64,000 nt of DNA from Corinectria fuckeliana (taxonomy: Eukaryota > Ascomycota > Sordariomycetes > Hypocreales > Nectriaceae): NCBI GenBank assembly GCA_019137255.1, contig WPDH01000056.1:62001-126000 (forward strand). Direction: 5' to 3'. The notes beneath the pieces are model-generated. The model saw nothing but the letters and a program-made list of their open reading frames with translations, had not been told where the DNA came from and did not search any database. This document shows, piece after piece, positions 12,076 through 21,830 of this stretch. The position numbers and the translations under genes are program-made. Every line of letters starts with the position of its first letter. Position 1 is the stretch's first letter.

Positions 12076-12110
12076 GTAAGTAGGTACAGTAGCTTACCCT
12101 ACCTACTTAC
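12076..12110. repeat. Perfect inverted repeat, 11-bp arms
   Basis: GTAAGTAGGTA at 12076-12086 and its exact reverse complement at 12100-12110 enclose a 13-bp spacer. The pair sits in a cluster of related short motifs (CCTAGGTACC just to the left). It could form a hairpin or be paired protein-binding sites. No function is known to me. Confidence 0.7.
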
Positions 12111-13844
12111 CTGTCGTACGTACTAAGTAATAGGAGAGTATCCGACACACAGGCTGCAAACACCGGTCACCAGCAAACTCCCCCTCAATACCCTTCACTC
12201 CCCTGGTCGTTCCCAAATACCACGTAAAACCGGTGGTTTTGTATCACAACTCACAGCATTTTCCCTGGTGCGGTCATGGGAGACTCACGGTCCCTGTGTG
12301 CCCTAATCATGTCCCTGCCTAGGAACCAAAGCACCCTCTTCCCAGTTCCTTAGTACTTCGTACCTGGATAGTAATCGTAGACTACCTCCCTCCCACAAGA
12401 GGACTACTAGTACCTACTGTACTACCACCACTGTGGTCTATACCCGGTACTTAGTACATGCAACCGTGTCTAACCTGACTGTACCTTAGTCGCACACGAC
12501 GCACATGGCATATACGCATGCAAGAGGGGATGGGATGAGATGGGATGGGTCCGCATCCATCTCAGACGGTTCCCCGGCCGTTCCCATTGCAGTCGACAGA
12601 CAGGTCGGGCGTGGGGGAAACTCGGGGTGCCAAACCATCCAATTGCTAGGCCATTTCCCAATGCATCTCTAGCCAACAGTCTCGAAGCTGGGGGATGCCT
12701 GCTTTCCTCTTTAGCCTACGTGGTCTAGACTTGCGAGATTGTACGAAGTACTCAGTATGTCGTCTCGTTTCTAGGACCAAGGGAACAGTCATGTTCCCAC
12801 ACTTGAACAAGGCCCTCGGTGATAAGATGGAAATGAATGTCACACACGGCGGTCAACATGCAGGTTGCCCGTGAAACCAGCAGCCAAGCACGACGCCGCA
12901 TCCTTGGGATCCGTTGAGTAACAGCCTTAACGAACCATTGACAGCGTTATACATGGTATCTACTACATAATTACGGCCCAATCCGTTCTTCTTCTTCCAT
13001 CCTTCCACCCTTCCTTCCAACCCCCCGGGCCCCTACCTCCATAGTACCCAGTTTGCTAGTCTACTGGTTACTACTCAACACCCAGGTCAACACCCTACAG
13101 CAATGCTGACAGGACCGTCTGCTGGAAAATGGATCCTTCCCCTCTTGACCACGACATGCAGCGAACGATAATCATCTCATGATGGTCCGGCAAGCTGGGT
13201 CCCTGGCGAACTCTCGCGCGTGCCTCCCTTGCCGCCTTGTCGCCTCGGTCTGTTGGTCTACAGGAACGCTACTGCGGTAATGCGCTACTACGCCTCTTGG
13301 ACTTTATGTACTACTTGGTACATGGTATCACAACGTAGGGGTCCGTAGGTAGTCGCATGTGTCGATTCGGCCGACGGGGGCAGTGATGATTACTATGTAC
13401 TCAACCCATTCAACGACTTTTGGCCGGGCGTGCAGAAGCGGAGATAGAGATGGCGGTGTCTCCGTTTCCGTATCTCGGACAGGCGGACTGCAGTCAACCA
13501 TAGTCTCAAGACGGGGATGGACATTCTGTTGTGCTTCGGACCAAGCACAATGGGGTTCCCTTTGCTGTCTCGTCCCATTAGATAATTACATCCCAACTCA
13601 TCCATCCACCCACCCTGGCCTGGACCGCTCTCTCTCACACACACCACACAACTCACACCTCATTCGCAACTTGTTGCAACACCCCCAGGAGAGACCAGCC
13701 CAATCCAAAATTATACCAAAACAATAGCGGACAGGCTGTGCAATGTAGGCCCAGATACTGACGTTGCACCAACGGTCTGTCCCGCAGCCCTACTGCCCTT
13801 ACTATATTAGTAGCACGGACCCCTCTGTCAACAACGTTTCGCAC

Positions 13845-13895
13845 GGGGGGGGGGGGGGGGGGGGGGGGGGGTNNGGGGGGGGGGGGGGGGGGGGG
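13845..13895. other. Poly-G tract with undetermined bases (assembly gap)
   Basis: A run of G is broken only by one T at 13872 and two N at 13873-13874. The N bases show that the assembler or finisher could not resolve the tract, so its true length, and possibly missing sequence, is unknown. Open frames that cross it, giving poly-Gly or poly-Pro, are artefacts. Confidence 0.9.
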
Positions 13896-14600
13896 CAGGG
13901 GGGGCATGGGCCACCATCCAACGGGGAATTATTCACTTCCAAAGACACAGATTCTCACACAACACATACCCCGGTACTAGGTATCTGGCCCCTTTGCGCT
14001 CTCTCCCCGGGCAGCGGGAGGGGGGGTAGGTACCCTGTTGTTTCTAAATTCCAAATCCCTAGTCAGTCACCACGCCGGTATCGTTCCGGTGCAAGCTGAC
14101 AAAAACGTAAGTTGTCACAACTCTTCGTTCGGTGTGGTAGCACCATCATCAGATTTTCTCTCAATCCGTTGTTCTCGTCTGCCGAGTAAAGGATTTATCT
14201 TCATCATCTTTCTTCCTTTGTCGAGGTAGGTACACGTACACAGGCGTCTGGACCTTGATGTGTCGTACGGTCACTGCTCTGAGTCATGCAACCCATGGCC
14301 ATACAAACCCAATCGAAGTCCTCATACCAAAATCCTCCCTTTTTCCCTCGTCCACTCATGGAAACACACGCACCTCGGCCAACAGGAAGTTCTGAGGGCT
14401 TGCGAACCACGCCCAATGGAACATGCCAGGTGCCCTACATGGGATCAACGTGCCTACTTCGTAGATCGAGGTCCCTTCCTTTCTCGCTCCCTCCCGGGCA
14501 TGTGCTCCACACACCGTCCCCATTCATGACTCCCACCTACCTATCTACAGCTCTCGATTTCAAAGCAGGCCAAGGTGCTGTCGTGTCATACCGGCAGTAA

Positions 14601-15873
14601 TCATAGCCTGCTGTCAGTCGGATCTTCCTCGCGCGAGACCAGCACCGTACTCTCACTCGTATCATGCTGGCCCCTCCGAGGATGTCGGCCGTCCTCGGTG
14701 TAAGACGCACCCACATCCTCCATCACTTGCCGACCCCTGAAGTTTACCATGGCAGCCTCTGCCTTTGCCCTCAGCGTGATCGAGTACCAGTCCGGCAATG
14801 CCCGGAGAGCCGTGAGTACCGCGCCGGCCCCCGGAACCACCACCTGCCCGCTACGCCCGGTCAGGACCTGCTTGACTGTTGCATCTGCCACCGACTCGGG
14901 CTCTAGTTGCGGCATCAGGAAGTTTGTCTTCTGGTCGTAGCCCTCGAAGAGTGCAGTCCTGGTATGGCCCGGATGGACCACGACGGTGCGTACTTTGGGA
15001 GCCTTGTATCGAGTCGTCAGCTCGGCTGTGAGGCCTTCGTGAAAGGCCAACGACGCGGCCTTGGAGGCGCCGTAGTCGACCATGTTAGGGATGGTCATCC
15101 AGGCCGCAAACGACGAGACAGTGACAAACATCCCATGGTTGTTGGTAATCATCTCGGGGAGGAATGTTTTGGCCGTCCAGTACGGCGCCAGGGTATTGAC
15201 GTCAAAGGTAAATCGTATATCGCTTGGCTGAGCCTCTAGCACCGTCTTGCCCCGGACTACACCGGCATTGTTGATGACCACAGTCGGGTGTCCGACCTGG
15301 GCCCTGATCTTCTCGGCTACCTCGTCCAACTTTTCTGGCGACCGGATATCGCATTCGAAATAGTGCACGTTAGACGCTGTCGACCCAAGTAGTCAAGTTA
15401 GCATTGATTCCATAAGTCAGCAAACCCAGCCCGAGTGAGCTATTCCGTTCCGGGGGGGGGGGGGGGGGGGGGCACATACAGACGCCAAAGGACATGGGTT
15501 GAATATCGAGCACCACGACAGTTGTGCCATGCTCTTCCAGCAACTTCACGATCCGTCCCCCAATGCCCCCGGCGCCACCCGTTACCAGGACAATCTCCTT
15601 GGACCAGTCGTACTCGTCGCCGACCCAGTTATTGCGAACTTTGTCCGACATCCATCCGTTGACCCAGCGTGCAATAGACAGCCAGAAGAGTGTCTTGAGA
15701 CGACTGGAGGCAGAGGGGTGGAGGACTGAGAGATCCTGACCCTTCCTGGTGAGGCGGGCAAGGAGCACGAGCGGGAGAAGAAACGCCGGGTTCAGAGCTG
15801 TTTGGCGGACGAGTCGGAGCACAACATCGGCGCAGAAGCCCTCGCGGGGGACAAGGCCTTGGCGTATCGGCAT
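14601..15873 (-). CDS. Short-chain dehydrogenase/reductase, RDH10/17-beta-HSD11-like
   Basis: Exons 15873-15480 and 15376-14601 give 389 residues. The N-terminus has a hydrophobic stretch at about 30-40 and another near 60-70, suggesting membrane or lipid-droplet attachment. The classical SDR core follows: cofactor motif TGGAGGIG at 98-105, an acidic residue after beta strand 2 (Val-Leu-Asp) favouring NAD, NNAG at 167-170, a serine pair at about 219-220, and catalytic YGASK with Y233 and K237. Relatives oxidise or reduce retinoid, steroid or fatty alcohol substrates; the fungal substrate is unknown. Splicing restores FGVSSNVHYFECD. The 103-bp intron contains a 21-base G run. The last 40 or so residues after the core are poorly conserved and charged. 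Confidence 0.92.
15452..15472. repeat. 21-base G run inside the SDR intron
   Basis: The + strand reads 21 consecutive G bases, so the transcript of the minus-strand dehydrogenase carries a poly-C run a few bases after its GTATGT donor. The run lies fully inside the intron, so length changes would not shift the protein frame. It resembles the unresolved tract at 13845-13895. Confidence 0.85.
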
Positions 15874-16722
15874 GGTGACGATTGTGTTGTTGGTGTAGAC
15901 TGGGCTGGAGTAGGCTCGTGTGCATATAAGTGACGTCGCAATTTGTCGATGGTATCGTCGTCGCTGTAATGGTCACCGACGACAAGGGAGGGGGGAGTAC
16001 TCATGGTTTTACCAGCACAGCAGCACATTGACAGCAGCTTATCTTGGAACGTTCATGTGCTGTCACCGAGTGTCTTGCGCGCGTAGCCGAGGTCCGCAAG
16101 CTACGACCTGCCGCTCCTGTTCCCATCTCAAACCCTTTGTGCTGTGCGGGGAAGGGGTCGGGCTGCACAGTATTATTTGGTAGAAATCCGGGGTAGGTAG
16201 CTTAAGCTCTTCGTCCCACCCACCACACCATACCAAGGACACCACCAAAGGACCAAATCTTGCTTAATGAAGTGCCAAGTACCTAGGGACCGTACCTCGC
16301 CTGGGCCACTCGGCGGCCAAAGACCCCGCAACGGTGCTCACGTCCGGCTCCGGGGATTTCTTTTTTAGCGAACGTTGCGGGTGAACGGTTCCAATGTGAC
16401 AGGTTGGTTGGCTGGGGAGTCATGATCTGACGACCTGCATTGGCTAGCGGCACTTAATACATGTTGAAGTGGGTAGATAAACAAAGGATTATTCGTAACT
16501 GACTGAGAGATTGAGCACTATTTTAACCTCTAGGATGTTGACGGTTGGCTTGCTATGCGCGTTGTGTAGGTAGCTAGAACTAGGGCCAAGTTGACAACAG
16601 CTTCAATGCTAAGGGATGATCTACCTGAGATCTACGGAGTACTATGTATGATACACAAGACACACGAACAACAAATTCGATGATATCAATCTGATAAGAG
16701 TATTCGTACCTAGACGTGTTGG
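15874..16722. other. Intergenic region between SDR and GPI-protein genes
   Basis: Both neighbours are on the minus strand, so this holds the SDR promoter on the left and the 3' end of the GPI-protein gene on the right. No gene, structural RNA or long repeat is recognised. Confidence 0.4.
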
Positions 16723-17606
16723 CTAAATCACGGCAATTACCCCACTCAATGCGCCCACCGCATACAAGCCAACTCCCCAACCTAGCATTGAAGCGCGGGA
16801 ATCCAGACCCTCCGTCTCGACCTCGGTAGCATCGCCAGGCGCAAACAGTACGCCTACCTCGTTGGCCGTCTCCGCGTCGAGCCGTTCAGGCGAAATGAGG
16901 TCGTTCGCGAGCGCCTCGCATGACGGCCGGTCGTCGTCGTCGGCGATGCTGTTGGTCACAGAGACGGGCACGTCGAATATGGTGTAGTGGTCCTCGCCGT
17001 TGAGCCGGAAGTTCTGTCGGATCGAGATCTAACGGAGGGCAAGTTCAGCGCCTTTTCCTCTTCGCACATGTGCATCTACGTTGTTGGGTCGATTTGCTCT
17101 TACATTGTACGTGCCCCTGTCGCTGTCGCTGTCGTCGTCAGGAACGCCGTCGCCCACCAGACAGTCTGGCCACACCCAGTTGATGTGCTTCACCGTGCTG
17201 TCCGGCTCCTGGGCCATGATCTCGCCGAGGCTGGCATTGCTTGCGCTGGCGGTGCCATTGGAGATGGTGAAGTTGCGGCCCGTGCTGTAGCTGTAGAGGA
17301 ACATGGTGACGTTGAAGATCTGACTGGGGTCGTTGTCATCGTGGGGCGGCAGCTCCAGCTTGCCGTTGGCCGTCACATCGATGGATACATGGAGCGTGTC
17401 TTGGGACTGGTTAGTTGTCGTCGCGGTGCGAGCAAAGCAGCGATTGGGCCAAGAGACTTACCCCCTCCGAGGGGAGTGTTTGGCTGAGGGGCATTCAGAA
17501 TGACGAAGCCGGGGGTGAAGATCTGGCCGTTGGAGATTGTGAAGTTCCCGGCGAGCGTTTGCTGAACCAGCAGCAGCGCTGCCACGAACACGCAAAGCGA
17601 TACCAT
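16723..17606 (-). CDS. Predicted secreted GPI-anchored protein, unknown function
   Basis: Exons 17606-17462, 17399-17104 and 17028-16723 join in phase to 248 residues. Residues 1-19 are a signal peptide. The C-terminus is a hydrophobic segment after a small-residue stretch (Ser-Arg-Ala-Ser), as in a GPI attachment signal. Several N-glycosylation sites are present, and the heptapeptide NFTISNG occurs twice, at about 21-27 and 91-97. The central part looks like a beta-rich domain (VSIDVTANGKLELPP). I do not recognise a named family; it resembles conserved fungal proteins of unknown function. Intron 1 ends in AAG. The start at 17606 gives a cleaner signal peptide than an in-frame ATG at 17642. 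It is expected at the plasma membrane or wall. Confidence 0.8.
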
Positions 17607-18998
17607 AGCTTCACACACAAAAGAGCACACAGGGAGAAGCAAAGGAAGGCGAGAATGCCGCCGTTAGAAGTAGAAAATTGTCCAGGAGCTGGTTGCACAA
17701 CGACATTCTCTCCCTTACGGATACGTAAAACGGGACTCCGGAAATCATCACTTAGCTACCTAAAACCTGGGTTAACTGAGGGTGGCCAACCCCTGGACGG
17801 AGGGACTCCTAGGTAGCGGACGCAACGCAACCGAGATGAGACGCAGTTTCGGCCACTTTTGCCTTCTAAACTCGACTGGCACACGCATAACAGGGAGTTG
17901 TTTATACCGTTTTTCACATTAGGCCTGGTCGCAGACTGTTATCGCCAGCTAAGTGAGTGAGCACTCAGCCGGACTTGATAGATGGAGGAGTGAAATCGAT
18001 GGCTATACTATGTGCTATAGTTAACCTGCTCCACCTCAGATAACTACGAAGAATGGTACCATTCGACCCAAGACCTCGAGACTGGGCTGGGGCGAGCCGA
18101 GACAAGTTTTGACAAGGACGAGCATGCAGGCATAGCACGTTTAGCGGCTGCACGCAGGGATGCAATCTGGTGGCGGTATCTCGCCGGACTCAACCGTATC
18201 TGTCTCGTTTCCTTCCGGTGCGCGAACAGGTGGTCGACTTGACGCAGGCAGGGTCTCGGGGCAGAAAGAACCCGCAGGTTTTGGCACATGCTGCTGCTGC
18301 TGTACTAATTACTATGTAATCTATGTAACGGTTCGGCGGAAGAGTGTGGTGGGCTCGGGTGGGTTGAGTGTTGACGTTTGAGATGATCGATCGGTTGTGG
18401 CGGCAAGCGGCAGCGAACTCCACCTCGCCAAAGCACGCCGAAGAGGTACATACATACTTAAGTAGTACGCGCATCCTCGGTGCTCGGATCCTCCACCTTG
18501 CCCCCTTGCGATGATGGCGCGCTCCGCTAACGCTCCGCTAACGCTCCGGGAGAGTCCAGAGGGACGGTCGGAGAGGGGAAGCTTGCAAGTTGGAGGCGGG
18601 CTGGAGCTGAAAGGAAGCTCGGGTGAACAGAGTGACCCACTTATCGACGGCGCCCTCCGACGACCGAGAAAGCCGCCGGCTCCAGGCTAGCCTCAGTTGG
18701 GACGGAAGCCCGTCAGCTCGCGTCCGCCAACATCAAACGGTTTTTTTCTTCAGCATCGGGCATCGGTGTGCGAACTCGGGCCTAGAATTCGGTCTCCAGA
18801 ATCCAAGGGTCCAGATCTCGGTCCACGGACCTCGGGAACACGGACCACGGTTCCCCGCCGCACACTCCGAACCAAACGACGCCGCCCGCTTTGTTTCCTG
18901 GCTGACCACGCGATATCCAAGCCCACCTGCAGCCAGGTCCATCCGTACACTCTCCCAGCTGCCGCGTATACCTGTCATTACCCTCTTTGTCACTTGTA
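17607..18998. other. Divergent intergenic region
   Basis: This is the shared upstream region of the GPI-protein gene (-) and the pseudouridine gene (+). CGCTCCGCTAA is tandemly repeated near 18520-18550. No gene is recognised. Confidence 0.45.
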
Positions 18999-21604
18999 AT
19001 GATGTTGTCACAGCGGCTGTCCAGCCTCGTCGGGCGCCATGGACCTAGCCTCTCTAGCTGCTCCCGCGCCGTGACTTGCACCAGGTATCCTCAGCGCCGC
19101 CTCTTCTCGAGTGCCTCTGCGCCATCGTCCCTTGCTGGTGTCCGAGAGCTGCTCAAGGTCTCGGACGAAGTAGCCCATGCCGTCGCTAACAATGTGCCCG
19201 TTGTGGCTCTCGAGTCAACCATCTACACCCATGGCGCCCTGGGCAATGACCTGGCACGTGAGCATTCAGATCTGGTCCGGAGCTATGGAGGCGTCCCTGC
19301 CATCATCGCCATCGTTGACGGCGTGCCCAAGGTTGGCGCCTCGACAGAGGAGATTATCCGTATGATTGAAAGCGGAAGTGCGGTCAAAGCATCCAGGAGA
19401 GACATTGCTTATATCGTGGGAATGGTAAGTGAGGCTTGTTATCCAATCTTTGAATACGTACACTGTGAACTCGAGTCGCGTTTGGCGGGGGACTGGCTAG
19501 CCATTGGTATCGCATTGATCCAGGAGCTGATCGTGGACGTTGTCTAGGGCTTGGCGGGGCGCAAGATCCATGGCGGTACAACCATTTCAGGCACAATGCT
19601 GTTGGCAAGGCTGGCTGGCATTCGAGTCTTCGGTACCGGTGGCCTGGGTGGCGTTCACCGCGGAGGTGAAGACTCCATGGACGTCTCGGCTGATCTCACC
19701 GAGCTGGGACGCACCCGCGTCGCCGTCATTAGCAGCGGGTGCAAAGGGTTCCTTGATATCCCGCGCACTCTGGAGTTTCTCGAGACCCAGGGCTGCCACG
19801 TCTCAACGTTTGCCGATGGGAGGTCTGGCAAGGTTGACTTCCCTGCTTTCTGGGCGCGTGACAGTGGCGTCAAGAGCCCTTCGGTCGTCTACAACGAGAA
19901 GGAGGCCGCGGCTATCATCCTGGCCCAGGAGAAGCTCGGCATCGAGTCTGGCTTGCTCTTTGCGAACCCGATCCCAGAGGAGTTTGGCATCCCTGCCCCT
20001 GAGATGCAGGCTGCCATCGAGTTGGCTGTGAACGAAGCCAACGAGAAGGGCTTCACTGGGAGTGCCAACACGCCCTACATCCTGACTAGGCTGAAGCAAC
20101 TCACGGGAGACAGGGCCGTTGTCGCAAACAAGGCTCTAGTAACGGCAAACATCACCCGGGCTACCAACGTCGCCGTCGAGTTGTCGCGGCTGCTGTCGTC
20201 AAGCCAAGAGCAAGTACCGATTTCGTAAGTGCGGTGGCGACTGGTTCCCGAGGTAAATCTAATTGTAGCTATAGCAATGCATATCCTGTTTCCTCCAATA
20301 AACAATCCCCCAGCCACCCAAAGAAATCCGATGCCACACCCGAGAGTGAGAGCAAGGCCGATATCCTCGTTGCCGGGTCCGTAGCCATTGACCTGAGCTG
20401 TGACTATTCCGTTCCCAAGTCTGGCGAAGTCTCGCCCGTGCTCCATACCTCGAACCCGGCGTGCATTAGCCAGTCGATAGGAGGAGTCGGGCACAACGTT
20501 GCCCTTGCTGCGCACCTAGTCAGCCAACAGGCTCGTGTCAGGCTCTGCAGCTTAGTGGGCGATGACATGTAAGCACCCACCCGTTGGAGAGAGCCTTAGG
20601 CTGTCAGCCAAACTAACAAAGACAGAGCTGGTTCAACTGTCCTCAACGGACTGAAGGCTGTGGGATTAGATACGACCTACATTCGGCAGCTGGGCCATGA
20701 GTACCACACCGCGAATCGCACAGCCCAGTACGTCGCCGTCAACGACTCAAACAAGAACCTGGTCATGGCCATGGCTGACATGGGCATCTTCTCCCACCAT
20801 TCGTTCCCGGAGTACTGGAAGTCTGCCGTCTCGGGCACCAAGCCCAAGTGGCTTGTCGTGGACGGAAACTGGAGCGAAAAGGACATTCGTGCATGGCTAA
20901 AGGCAGGCCAAGACCACGGTTGCAAGGTCGCGTTCGAGCCCGTGTCGACGGCGAAGTCGATGAATCTTTTCTGTCCCCAAAAGGGCCACCCACTGCTGCG
21001 GGTTTTCCCCGAGCCCACCGTCGACATCGCCTCTCCAAACAGCTACGAGCTGGCTGCCATGTACTCTGCGGCGAGAGAGAATGGCTATCTAGAGACTCCG
21101 GAGTGGTTCGAGATTATCGACGCCTTCAACATCAGAGGCGGCGCGCGAGACCGCTTTGTGAGGCTCACCTCTGCCGAGCTGACAGACTCTGGCGTACCCG
21201 TGCAGTCCGTCCAGCTGTTGCCATACATCCCAACCATTGTCACGAAGCTTGGTTCCCAGGGTGTTCTCTTGACCACTGTCCTCGGCCACGACGATCCACG
21301 GCTCAAGGACCGGGATTCCGAGCAGTTTATTCTGACACGCGCTCTACGGGACCACTCTAGCGTGGGCGGCGTTTACATGAGGCTCTTCCCTCCCGCGGAG
21401 AAGGTCGAGAATGTCGTCTCTGTTAATGGAGTCGGAGACACCTTCTTTGGCGTTCTGATTTCGGGTTTGGCGCAGGGCGGCAAGGTTGAGAACTTGATAG
21501 ATGTCGCGCAAAAGGGCGCGGTGCTCACGCTAAAGTCTCGTGAGGCCGTCAGCCCTGACCTTGACAGACTTGAAAAAGAACTGAGCGGTGCAGCGGCTTT
21601 GTAA
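18999..21604 (+). CDS. Bifunctional pseudouridine-5'-phosphate glycosidase / pseudouridine kinase
   Basis: Exons 18999-19424, 19548-20224, 20269-20568 and 20626-21604 give 793 residues. Residues 1-43 are rich in Arg and Ser with almost no acid, suggesting mitochondrial import. Residues 45-370 match the pseudouridine-5'-phosphate glycosidase (IndA/YeiN) family: VALESTIYTHG near the start, then GGTTISGTM and GTGGLGGVHRG. After a linker of about 25 residues rich in Ser, Pro and Lys, residues 395-790 are a PfkB-type sugar kinase with GGVGHNVALA and the catalytic VNGVGDTFFG motif (Asp at about 739). In bacteria these are two proteins: the kinase phosphorylates pseudouridine and the glycosidase splits it to uracil and ribose 5-phosphate. 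Here both steps sit on one chain. The gene lies 226 bp before UTP18. Confidence 0.93.
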
Positions 21605-21660
21605 TGAGTTAATAGTAAAGGCGATACCCAATTGCAAACGTCTGGTTGACCCTTATTTCC

Positions 21661-21673
21661 AGGGTTAGGGTTA
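21661..21673 (+). promoter_or_regulatory. Telo-box-like motif upstream of UTP18
   Basis: AGGGTTAGGGTTA contains two overlapping copies of the TTAGGG telomere-type hexamer about 160 bp before the UTP18 ATG. Telo-box motifs are known upstream of ribosome-related genes in plants and some fungi, where Myb-like proteins can bind. The function here is inferred only from location and sequence. Confidence 0.35.
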
Positions 21674-21830
21674 TCAGCCAGGACCCCACCACCCCACTAG
21701 AAGCGATGGGCCTATCGCAATGGTTCGCGCCTGCAAGGCTGGAAGTGACCCTCAAAAAAATTCCCAGTTGACGTAAATTTCACCCGGAAATCTCCAAACC
21801 TCTCCGCCCACAACGACACACGAGCAAAAA

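Larger units (their letters stand above)
10610..14600. other. Long intergenic region with repeats and an assembly gap
   Basis: Four kilobases without a recognisable gene. 10610-11950 is rich in purines on the + strand and carries a short GGCAA tandem repeat near 11466-11483. A perfect inverted repeat lies at 12076-12110. A poly-G tract with undetermined bases lies at 13845-13895. Open frames here have low-complexity Arg/Ser/Pro translations and no domain, so none is called. The left part should contain the monooxygenase promoter and the right part the dehydrogenase 3' end. Confidence 0.45.

Noticed and set aside
13653..13907. Open frames across the poly-G gap
   Set aside because: Poly-Pro or poly-Gly translations are produced by a homopolymer that includes undetermined bases.
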